Source: Candidatus Yanofskybacteria bacterium RIFCSPHIGHO2_01_FULL_39_8b (GTDB taxonomy: Bacteria; Patescibacteriota; Minisyncoccia; 2-02-FULL-40-12; GWA2-44-9). Taken from it: 13,807 nucleotides of DNA. Positions 1 to 5,272 of the stretch are shown here, one piece after another. Positions within the stretch are counted from its first letter, which is position 1; every line of letters starts with the position of its first letter. The notes beneath the pieces were generated by a model, which ran no database searches, was not told where the DNA came from, and worked only from the letters and a program-made list of their open reading frames with translations. A program made the position numbers and the translations under genes. Location: the NCBI GenBank assembly GCA_001794015.1, contig MGIZ01000001.1, positions 1-13,807 on the forward strand. Direction: 5' to 3'.

Positions 1-747
1 AATCGCATCGGGCGAGGTTGCTTCTCCAGAAACACCAAAAACCGCAAATCCAAAAATAAAATATAGAAACCCAACCAACATCACGGCGGTTAATATTGAT
101 TTTTTTAGCTTTCCTCCTTCAGAATCTAGTATTCTTCGTTGAATCGGTATAGCCGGTAATCCTCCAAAAGCAAATAAAAGAACACCATAAGGAAAAAACC
201 ACATCTCCGGATTTATACCGGCATAGTTACTGAAATTTATTTTGCCAAAACCAAATATAAAAATAAGGCCGATAATAACAACAAAAAGCAGGGAAAGTAT
301 TAACTCAACCCAAGCTATAGTCCTAATCCCGAATAAAACCAAAACTGAAACTATTGCAAAAAACCAAATACTGAATCCGACCGATGAAAACGAAGAATAG
401 TAATAAAAAACATTAACTAAAAATTCTCCGGAAATAATGATATAAGCTAGAAGAGCAGCATAAGTATTCAACAGAATAGAAAAAAACATTATTTTTTTCC
501 AGATAGTTCCAAGATAAAGCTGGGTATAGCCGACCAACTGATGAGGCTGATGAGTTCTTAAAACAATTTCGCCGTAAATAAAATCTAGAAGGAGGGTAAT
601 CAACCCTACAAATACCAGAAACAAAAAACCGATCCAAAAACCGGCTTTAGCAAAAGAAAACGGTATTCCAAACACTCCAACACCAACCATTGTTCCAATT
701 AAAACAGCAGTAGCGCGAAGGAATTGCTTGTCTTTGAATATAGACAT
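1..747 (-). CDS. Amino-acid permease, APC superfamily (3' end beyond window)
   Basis: Open frame read from the reverse complement, starting at an ATG at 747 and open to base 1, so at least 249 residues with the C-terminus missing. The start MSIFKDKQFLRATAVLIG leads into a glycine-rich first helix (GTMVGVGVFGIPFSFAKAG), typical of aromatic/neutral amino-acid permeases of the AAAP/HAAAP type. Several hydrophobic helices follow, with a second signature AFGGLPAIP near residue 210. It would import amino acids across the cytoplasmic membrane by proton or cation symport. The substrate cannot be told from sequence. It starts 8 bp after the MgtC stop codon, so the two are probably co-transcribed. No clear Shine-Dalgarno sequence precedes the ATG, so translational coupling is likely. 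Confidence 0.8.
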   Translation of the reverse strand, partial: MSIFKDKQFLRATAVLIGTMVGVGVFGIPFSFAKAGFWIGFLFLVFVGLITLLLDFIYGEIVLRTHQPHQLVGYTQLYLGTIWKKIMFFSILLNTYAALLAYIIISGEFLVNVFYYYSSFSSVGFSIWFFAIVSVLVLFGIRTIAWVELILSLLFVVIIGLIFIFGFGKINFSNYAGINPEMWFFPYGVLLFAFGGLPAIPIQRRILDSEGGKLKKSILTAVMLVGFLYFIFGFAVFGVSGEATSPDAI

Positions 748-755
748 AGAGAAGA

Positions 756-1292
756 CTATTTCTCGGCACCAGGATCAACATGGTGAACCCCATCTTTTAG
801 TTCGCCGAAAATCCCCTCTCCCCTATATCGCATTTCCCGAGTCAAATATTTTTCAACCAGCCATAATCCGGCTAAAATTACATAAACAATAAAAGTTGTA
901 ATTATAGCTTCGGAATAAAGACCCAATCCGGCAGCAATGCCTATAGCAGCCACAACCCATAAACTAGCAGCGGTAGTCGTACCTTCTATCCTATTTTCTC
1001 TTTTCAAAATCGTTCCAGCACCTATGAAACCGATGCCAACAATAATATTAGCAATGAGATGATAATCAAAACCATATTGTCCATTTACCGATGGATATGA
1101 TTCAAAAATTCGTATAGAAATCAATGACAACAACGCTGCCCCCAAAGAAACCAGAGCATGAGTTCTTAAGCCAGCGACCTTGCCTGATCTTTCCCGCTCA
1201 AAACCGACAATCCCACCCAATAGAGCTGCCACAACAAGAGGATCAATAACGCCAAAATCTAATTTTGAAAATAAGTTGGATATAATTTCCAT
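756..1292 (-). CDS. MgtC/SapB-family inner-membrane protein
   Basis: Protein of 178 residues. The N-terminal half carries the family signature GGIVGFERERSGKVAGLRTH (about residues 26-45), followed by a hydrophobic helix. The central segment GIGFIGAGTIL and TTTAASLWVVAAIGIAAGLGLY is the second conserved block, and a final helix and a short charged tail follow. MgtC proteins are membrane proteins linked to magnesium limitation, and in some bacteria they bind and inhibit the F-type ATPase. Many members outside pathogens have no assigned role. Length fits the short MgtC type without the C-terminal ACT-like domain. It is the first gene of a two-gene unit with the permease. There is no Shine-Dalgarno sequence close to the ATG, and a TAGTAT box lies 6 nt before it, so a leaderless transcript is possible. 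Confidence 0.9.
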   Translation of the reverse strand: MEIISNLFSKLDFGVIDPLVVAALLGGIVGFERERSGKVAGLRTHALVSLGAALLSLISIRIFESYPSVNGQYGFDYHLIANIIVGIGFIGAGTILKRENRIEGTTTAASLWVVAAIGIAAGLGLYSEAIITTFIVYVILAGLWLVEKYLTREMRYRGEGIFGELKDGVHHVDPGAEK

Positions 1293-1297
1293 AGTTG

Positions 1298-1326
1298 AAT
1301 ACTAGACTATTACTTCCTAAAAAACA
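1298..1326 (-). promoter_or_regulatory. Possible promoter of mgtC-like gene (leaderless)
   Basis: On the minus strand the region just before the MgtC start reads TTGTTT, 17 bases, TAGTAT, then 6 bases to the ATG. The -35 matches 3 of 6 and the -10 matches 4 of 6 consensus bases, so it is weak. If used, transcription would begin at or next to the start codon. Confidence 0.3.
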
Positions 1327-1345
1327 ATCAAATTATCCACTTATT

Positions 1346-1382
1346 TAAAAAAAATACCCTGTGTTGCATCTGCAACACAGGG
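1346..1382 (-). terminator. Intrinsic terminator of the PspA-like operon
   Basis: A perfect 11-bp stem (CCCTGTGTTGC at 1357-1367 with its complement at 1372-1382) and a 4-base loop. On the minus strand it is followed by TA and eight T residues (1347-1354). It lies about 30 bp after the stop of the PspA-like gene and separates that operon from the mgtC-like gene. There is no T-run on the plus-strand side, so it works for the minus strand only. Confidence 0.9.
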
Positions 1383-1412
1383 CTGTTGTTATTTACCTAA
1401 CTTGTTTTCTTA

Positions 1413-2153
1413 TCATCCTGCCATCAGCTCGGCCAGTTCCTTATCAACGGAACTGCGAGCCTGCTCACGACTAATCGTAGCAGCAACACGATCAGCTGAT
1501 GGGGGCATTGCTGAATCCACCATCTCAGTCGCTCTGGCCCGGGCTGAAGCTTCTGAAACTTTCTGGCGCGCCTCTTCAAGAAGCTGGCCCGGTCCTGAAC
1601 CCTTCCCCCAGGTTTGCCTTGCTTGCGCAAGCTTGAGCTTTCCTTGTGCAGTAGCATTTGCAACCTGAAGCGAATCTCGTTGAGACAACGCCTGCTCCCT
1701 GGTCAAACCGATCTCCTCAACTAGTTCGAGCGCTCTGTCAGCATCAGGTTTCGCCGCCATAAGAGCCTCATCAACCACTTTCAGTTGACTAGCAAACTTG
1801 GCTTTTTGGGTAAGGGCATCGCGAGTAAGCCCCTCCCACTTTTTACGTTCCAATGTACCGACGGCGAAAGTTTTGGCTTTTGTCGCGGCATCTTTGGCCT
1901 TACTGCTCCAGTCATTCGTCTGTGCCATAAGCATTTCTTGCTTATTCTGAAGCTTGCCGTATTCCGTTATGGCTTCATTGACATGATCAAGAGTCTCCTG
2001 GGCCCTGATCTCCACCTCCTCGTCCACCCGGTCGAGAAGTACTTTGGCCGAGCGTGCCTCCTTGGCAACCCCTTCGACCTGCCAGCTTCCAGTCTCGAGT
2101 AGCGAAGCTACTCCACGAAAAACGTTCCGAAACGCATTAGCTAGACTGCTCAT
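1413..2153 (-). CDS. PspA/IM30-like coiled-coil protein
   Basis: The start is set at the ATG at 2153 (MSSLANAFRNVF) because AAGGAGA lies 6 bases before it. The longer open frame upstream has no such support. This gives 246 residues. The N-terminus is a short amphipathic-looking segment. The rest is almost entirely helical and charged (KLQNKQEMLMAQTNDWSSKAKDAATKAK, then a segment rich in Ala, Glu and Lys), with a loose pattern like PspA/Vipp1 (W..A..A, ..ALTQK..). There is no signal peptide or membrane segment. PspA proteins are peripheral membrane proteins that coat and protect the inner membrane under stress. Family assignment is by overall look and size, so another coiled-coil family is possible. 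It is last in a three-gene operon, directly before the terminator. Its GC content (about 50% in a sampled line) is higher than that of the flanking housekeeping genes. Confidence 0.55.
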   Translation of the reverse strand: MSSLANAFRNVFRGVASLLETGSWQVEGVAKEARSAKVLLDRVDEEVEIRAQETLDHVNEAITEYGKLQNKQEMLMAQTNDWSSKAKDAATKAKTFAVGTLERKKWEGLTRDALTQKAKFASQLKVVDEALMAAKPDADRALELVEEIGLTREQALSQRDSLQVANATAQGKLKLAQARQTWGKGSGPGQLLEEARQKVSEASARARATEMVDSAMPPSADRVAATISREQARSSVDKELAELMAG

Positions 2154-2159
2154 TATCGT

Positions 2160-2166
2160 TCTCCTT
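2160..2166 (-). promoter_or_regulatory. Ribosome binding site deciding the PspA-like start
   Basis: AAGGAGA on the minus strand, 6 bases before the ATG at 2153. It rules against the longer open frame reaching 2219. Confidence 0.75.
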
Positions 2167-2234
2167 TTGTGTGCTGACCTTCTTCTAAAGATCAGCAATT
2201 GTGTCTTGCATTTCAGCAAGACGGTTTCCGAAGT

Positions 2235-3047
2235 TTACAGAGCCTGAAGACGTTGACACTCAACCGCCGTCAGCTCTCTTCCCATGAAGCAGTTCCATTT
2301 CCCGCCCGCATAGAAGAAGAGCATAACCCGGCCATCGGTAGTTCGCGCGCGCATATCATAATAATCATGCTCGCGCCGATCTAAGAGATTTGACGGCAAA
2401 CAGGATATAATCCCATCTTTGCCAAGATCCGGGTGGATAGAGAGGACCTGAATCGTGCTCTGGCCCTTCTCGCCATATTGCCTCGGCGTGTGAGTACCGC
2501 AGGCAGTTCCGATCTTCCAACTCGATCCCTGAAAGTTTTGGATTGCCGGGTCGGCTTCTTTTCCGACGGCCTCTTTCCGCTCTTGCTCTAAAGCGTCCTC
2601 CTCCGTTGTCGTCAGAAGATGAGACTGAAGAAGAAACGCCTTGCCATTCGTACCGAACAGCGTATAACCACCGTCAAACTCAACGAGATCTCCCGGTACT
2701 GCACCTTGCTTTAAAAGGGCAGTAATTCGCGAAGCGGTAATTACTGTCCGCCTAGTTTCCCAGCCTCCTTCTTGCTCTGGCTGAAATTTAGGCACGTTGA
2801 GTATGGTACGTCCAGCATGAATGCTTGGCAAGCCCATAAAACTAAGACTTGCCTGTTGAGCCGCGCGAACATCGACAACTGTGTCGCTCACATGTTCATA
2901 GGTTGGAACCCTTCCAATCCTCTCCTTGCGCTCCCTGTAATCAGACTCCTTGTATCTAGCAAGGAGAGCTGGCCTTACAAGGACAAAAGCCAAGCTTATC
3001 ACCGCTAAGAATGCGGCGAATTGTACAAGCTGTACCAACCAGTACAT
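2235..3047 (-). CDS. Single-pass membrane protein of unknown family
   Basis: The start is the ATG at 3047 (MYWLVQLVQF), six bases after a perfect AAGGAGG. The two extra codons upstream begin with TTG and are unlikely. The product has 270 residues. Residues about 2-24 form one hydrophobic helix (LVQLVQFAAFLAVISLAFVLV), followed by a basic, charged stretch (RYKESDYRERKERIGR). The remainder is soluble and probably mixed alpha/beta, with a cluster of four cysteines in the C-terminal third (ACGTHT, SCLPSN, NCFMGR, VECQR). I do not recognise a family. It lies between the glycine-rich membrane protein and the PspA-like gene, with gaps of 33 bp before and 81 bp after, so it is very likely co-transcribed with both and may be a membrane anchor or partner. 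GC content is about 50% in the line counted. Confidence 0.75.
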   Translation of the reverse strand: MYWLVQLVQFAAFLAVISLAFVLVRPALLARYKESDYRERKERIGRVPTYEHVSDTVVDVRAAQQASLSFMGLPSIHAGRTILNVPKFQPEQEGGWETRRTVITASRITALLKQGAVPGDLVEFDGGYTLFGTNGKAFLLQSHLLTTTEEDALEQERKEAVGKEADPAIQNFQGSSWKIGTACGTHTPRQYGEKGQSTIQVLSIHPDLGKDGIISCLPSNLLDRREHDYYDMRARTTDGRVMLFFYAGGKWNCFMGRELTAVECQRLQAL

Positions 3048-3053
3048 AATCAA

Positions 3054-3060
3054 CCTCCTT
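3054..3060 (-). promoter_or_regulatory. Strong ribosome binding site for the unknown membrane protein
   Basis: AAGGAGG on the minus strand, 6 bases before the ATG at 3047. It is one of the best Shine-Dalgarno sequences in the window and it fixes the start. Confidence 0.8.
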
Positions 3061-3080
3061 TCCTCGGGGCGAGAATTTAT

Positions 3081-4565
3081 TTAGAAATCCCCGCTCCCAA
3101 AACCACCACCTGAAGGTCCTCCGAAATCACCGCCAGAAGGACCGCCAAAATCGCCACCGAAACCACCTCCGCCTCCGCTACCAGAGTCAAAGCCTCCGCC
3201 GCCGCTACCAGAAGACCCTCCGAAATCAAAACCATTCCCACCACTATCAACATGGCGGGAACTGGTATCAACTGCGTTATAGGCACTATCAGCTCTTGAT
3301 CTAGCAGATATATATTCTTGACGGCTTTGAAGAGGATCGTTGGATCGAAGGTTACCTCCATTGCGAAACACCGCACGAGCATCCCGAAGAAAGCTTTCTG
3401 CAGTCCCTTGAGAATTATAGTCATAAGATCTGATATGGCTAGCAGCCCTATTTATGGCGCTATCAGCTGAACTTCGATCCCTATCAAGGGAAGCAATTGC
3501 ATCTTGTACATCATGCCAGCGATCAATTGCTGAAACAAATGTCCGATCCGTATCAGCAATCCGTGAGCTTACCATATTCAGAACATTTGCCGCACCTTCA
3601 AAATCCTGACGCAACATATCGTTCTTATACTCAGCATCGCCTAGAAATCCATTTAGATTTCCTAGGGCATTATTAGCCCGATTAACTTCAATTAAACATT
3701 TGTAAACTGGATATTTATCGAGATATTGAGCTGCTACAAAAGCCCTTCGATATAGTTCTCGAGTTTGGTTCAAATTAGTTGCCAGAGATTTAATCAGGTT
3801 TTTATTTTCCTGGACAAGAGCCGGCACCCGATCAGCAAGACGGTTAGCCTCTGTAACCGTGCCTAATCCTTCTTGAGAGATTCTCCATATTGCCAGATAA
3901 TCAGCCCTAGAAATCCACTGTTCATCGGACTGTCTATCAGGAAGAATTTGATTAGGAAGTTGTAATCCGGCAGCTGGAAATAATGCCTCTGCTCGCTTGA
4001 GCAGAATTTCCGCTTCACCACGTAAATGAATGGGTGGATTAAAATGCTTCGGGAAATAACCCTGGACAATGATACCTTCTATTTTTTTCTGATTATCTTT
4101 AATTGCGGTATTAAGACCAATAAACCGAACGAGAAACTCTTTTCTTGAACGATCAAGAAGGTCAAGGTATTCGATACGCTCTCGAAACTTAGGAGTTAGC
4201 TGGGAAATAAGCCCAGCTACCTCTTTGGAAATTCTTTTTTTACTATCTGGATTACTTACGGCTTTTGCAGTTGTAAGTTTTTCCTTTGCAGACCCAACGG
4301 TCTGTGTTAGAGAAGCAACCTCAAATGATTTTAAGTATTCCGCTCGATGGACTGTTCTTGCAATCTTAAGGCGCGTCTCTAAAACTTCGAGAGTATTGAC
4401 GGTATTAGCAACCAGGACTTGTGTTGCTTCAATGCTTGCTTCGGCGTTTCTTACCATAACATAGCCAACGCCATGCATAGTAAGCCCAAGAACAAAGCAG
4501 ATTATCAAAGCCGCAACTATCCCAGGACGTCGCTGAATTTCCATTCTAACCTTTTCAGTAAACAC
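3081..4565 (-). CDS. Membrane-anchored helical protein with glycine-rich tail, unknown function
   Basis: First gene of the three-gene operon, 494 residues from a GTG start at 4565, which has AAGGGAG 8 bases upstream. An alternative ATG at 4544 (MEIQRRPG) would give 487 residues. A single hydrophobic helix lies at about residues 17-38 (AALIICFVLGLTMHGVGYVMV). Then comes a long mainly helical region of about 390 residues, rich in Arg, Asp, Glu and Ala (ASIEATQVLVANTVNTLEV, DRTFVSAIDRWHDVQDAIAS). The last 53 residues (442-494) are a glycine/serine/phenylalanine repeat (FGGDFGGPSGGDFGGPSGG) ending in GSGDF. The tail recalls low-complexity ends of some TPM-domain and membrane-stress proteins, but no such domain is visible here. 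With one N-terminal helix it is probably anchored in the cytoplasmic membrane. The PspA-like gene in the same operon points to an envelope-stress or membrane-remodelling role, which is inference. Confidence 0.75.
   Translation of the reverse strand: MFTEKVRMEIQRRPGIVAALIICFVLGLTMHGVGYVMVRNAEASIEATQVLVANTVNTLEVLETRLKIARTVHRAEYLKSFEVASLTQTVGSAKEKLTTAKAVSNPDSKKRISKEVAGLISQLTPKFRERIEYLDLLDRSRKEFLVRFIGLNTAIKDNQKKIEGIIVQGYFPKHFNPPIHLRGEAEILLKRAEALFPAAGLQLPNQILPDRQSDEQWISRADYLAIWRISQEGLGTVTEANRLADRVPALVQENKNLIKSLATNLNQTRELYRRAFVAAQYLDKYPVYKCLIEVNRANNALGNLNGFLGDAEYKNDMLRQDFEGAANVLNMVSSRIADTDRTFVSAIDRWHDVQDAIASLDRDRSSADSAINRAASHIRSYDYNSQGTAESFLRDARAVFRNGGNLRSNDPLQSRQEYISARSRADSAYNAVDTSSRHVDSGGNGFDFGGSSGSGGGGFDSGSGGGGGFGGDFGGPSGGDFGGPSGGGFGSGDF
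3084..3242 (-). repeat. Glycine-rich low-complexity coding repeat
   Basis: Encodes residues 442-494 of the preceding protein. The unit DFGGPSGG occurs twice in a row, flanked by GGGGFDSGSGGGGG-type runs. The DNA is made of imperfect GGN-rich repeats and could expand or contract by slippage. Confidence 0.7.
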
Positions 4566-4573
4566 TATATAGA

Positions 4574-4580
4574 CTCCCTT
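4574..4580 (-). promoter_or_regulatory. Ribosome binding site favouring the GTG start
   Basis: AAGGGAG on the minus strand, 8 bases before the GTG at 4565. It favours GTG over the internal ATG at 4544, although that ATG also has a weaker AAGG 5 bases upstream. Confidence 0.5.
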
Positions 4581-4605
4581 TCATCTAAAAACTAGAGAAA
4601 TTGTC

Positions 4606-4646
4606 AAAAAGCGACCTGCCCTTTTATTTAACATAAAAAGACAGGT
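4606..4646 (-). terminator. Leader hairpin, possible attenuator of the three-gene operon
   Basis: In the predicted 5' untranslated leader a 33-base segment (4614-4646) folds into a 14-bp stem with two G-U pairs, closed by ACCTG/CAGGT. On the minus strand it is followed by CGC and five T residues (4606-4610). The T-run is short and displaced by three bases, so termination may be partial. It could be an attenuator or a transcript-stabilising hairpin. Confidence 0.4.
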
Positions 4647-4655
4647 AGTTCCTAA

Positions 4656-4684
4656 ATACTACATCCATATACTTAATTTGTCAA
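4656..4684 (-). promoter_or_regulatory. Promoter of the three-gene envelope operon
   Basis: The minus strand reads TTGACA (4684-4679), 17 bases, TAGTAT (4661-4656). The -35 is perfect and the -10 matches 4 of 6 bases. Expected start of transcription is near 4649, giving a leader of about 84 nt that contains the hairpin at 4614-4646. Confidence 0.55.
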
Positions 4685-4697
4685 TACACTATTGACA
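4679..4697. repeat. Inverted repeat made of two divergent -35 boxes
   Basis: TGTCAAT at 4679-4685 and ATTGACA at 4691-4697 are exact complements separated by ACACT. Each arm holds a perfect TTGACA, one for each strand. It may also serve as a symmetric protein binding site. Confidence 0.6.
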
Positions 4698-4720
4698 TTA
4701 TTATATGACTATGTTATACT
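4692..4720 (+). promoter_or_regulatory. Near-consensus promoter of the structured RNA
   Basis: TTGACA at 4692-4697, a 17-base spacer, and TATACT at 4715-4720: 11 of 12 consensus bases with ideal spacing. Expected transcription start is near 4727. No open frame of convincing coding character follows on this strand before the terminator at 5238-5265. Confidence 0.8.
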
Positions 4721-4758
4721 AATAACATACTCGTTCTTTACATATTGGGTTCCCTAGA

Positions 4759-4820
4759 GGGGCCCAGAAAAGGCCTCAAGAACACCAAGTCTAACTTGGT
4801 AGAGGCCTTTTCTGGGCCCC
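4759..4820 (+). repeat. Perfect 19-bp inverted repeat with inner hairpin
   Basis: The arms are GGGGCCCAGAAAAGGCCTC (4759-4777) and its exact complement (4802-4820). The 24-base loop itself holds ACCAAGT-CTA-ACTTGGT. It is the 5' domain of the predicted RNA. No T-run follows, so it is not an ordinary terminator. Confidence 0.85.
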
Positions 4821-4963
4821 GGTTCTCTCCCTCATCAATGGTCTTGAATAATTTTAAAATTTTGAGAATATTGATGAGGGCCAGTCACGAGAAAATGCTG
4901 TCCCTCGCCTCCCGTCCTTGAAATGAATCTGGACGGGGTAGATCAACTAAATTTAATGTGGCT

Positions 4964-5002
4964 AAGAAAGGAGGGCTAGCGATGCTAACTCGTCTTACCT
5001 AA
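4964..5002 (+). other. Strong Shine-Dalgarno plus six-codon open frame inside the RNA
   Basis: AAGAAAGGAGG at 4964-4974 is followed after 7 bases by ATG at 4982 and an open frame encoding MLTRLT with stop TAA at 5000-5002. Spacing and strength are ideal for translation. It could be a leader peptide or a ribosome-loading site inside a regulatory RNA, or it may be fortuitous. The same ten bases, AAGAAAGGAG, recur at 5197-5206 with no start codon at a suitable distance. Confidence 0.35.
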
Positions 5003-5237
5003 GCGGGAGAACCCCGCTAAGATCCGAAAGGACGCGCAGATTCCGTTTTTTATAGTCGAAGCGGAATGGTGGTAAACCACCCGGAATCTGGGACCGCGAA
5101 ATTCCTCATGGAGCTGAACCATGTAAAAATACAAGTGCGGATTACGCATCCGAAGCCCCATAAATTCCAAGTAACGTCCGCGGTGCACAACGGACGAAGA
5201 AAGGAGCTTGGGGATTCGGATGCAGTCCGTACCTACG

Positions 5238-5265
5238 GTTTCCCCCCATAAGGGGAAACTTTTTT
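5238..5265 (+). terminator. Intrinsic terminator of the structured RNA
   Basis: GTTTCCCC (5238-5245) pairs perfectly with GGGGAAAC (5252-5259) across a 6-base loop and is followed by six T residues, then TATATTTTT. There is no T-run in the other direction, so it ends plus-strand transcription just before the convergent FemAB-like gene. Confidence 0.95.
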
Positions 5266-5272
5266 ATATTTT

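Larger units (their letters stand above)
4727..5265 (+). ncRNA. Large structured non-coding RNA, family not recognised
   Basis: About 540 nt between a near-consensus promoter and a strong terminator. It fills the 707-bp gap between the envelope operon and the FemAB-like gene. Visible stems: a perfect 19-bp stem 4759-4777/4802-4820 enclosing a 7-bp hairpin (ACCAAGT/ACTTGGT); 4829-4839/4870-4880, 11 bp; 4911-4917/4931-4937, 7 bp; AGCGGG/CCCGCT at 5002-5018; TCC-GAAA-GGA near 5023-5032; CAGATTCCG/CGGAATCTG at 5037-5045/5082-5090, enclosing GGTGG-TAAA-CCACC at 5068-5081; CATGG/CCATG at 5107-5123; and a long arm made of 5135-5141/5226-5232 and 5146-5154/5215-5223, enclosing GTCCG/CGGAC at 5176-5180/5191-5195. 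I could not match tmRNA, RNase P RNA, SRP RNA, 6S RNA, group I or II introns or common riboswitches by eye. A six-codon open frame (MLTRLT) with a strong Shine-Dalgarno sequence lies at 4982-5002. Confidence 0.7.

Noticed and set aside
1402..1668. 88-codon plus-strand open frame opposite the PspA-like gene
   Set aside because: It is antisense to a gene with a strong ribosome binding site and terminator and shows no independent start signal.
3077..3424. 115-codon minus-strand frame overlapping the glycine-rich protein gene
   Set aside because: It is an out-of-frame shadow of the repeat-coding region. Its hydrophobic look comes from reading GGN-rich codons in another frame.
5085..5104. T-box-like sequence TGGGACCGCG inside the structured RNA
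   Set aside because: It matches the TGGNACCGCG end of the T-box motif, but the preceding AGGG is absent, no stem I or specifier loop could be recognised, and no aminoacyl-tRNA synthetase or amino-acid gene follows on this strand. A nine-base match can occur by chance in a window of this size.
4985..5188. 67-codon minus-strand open frame across the structured RNA
   Set aside because: It is antisense to the predicted RNA, has no Shine-Dalgarno sequence and no protein-like composition.
5066..5251. 61-codon plus-strand open frame
   Set aside because: It has no ribosome binding site, runs through several perfect hairpins and into the terminator stem, and resembles no protein. The RNA reading explains the region better.
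4727..5265. tmRNA or RNase P RNA as the identity of the structured RNA
   Set aside because: There is no tRNA-like acceptor or TTCGA arm and no tag reading frame ending in an ALAA-type peptide. The conserved GAGGAAAGTCC and ACAGAA elements of RNase P RNA are not found on either strand.
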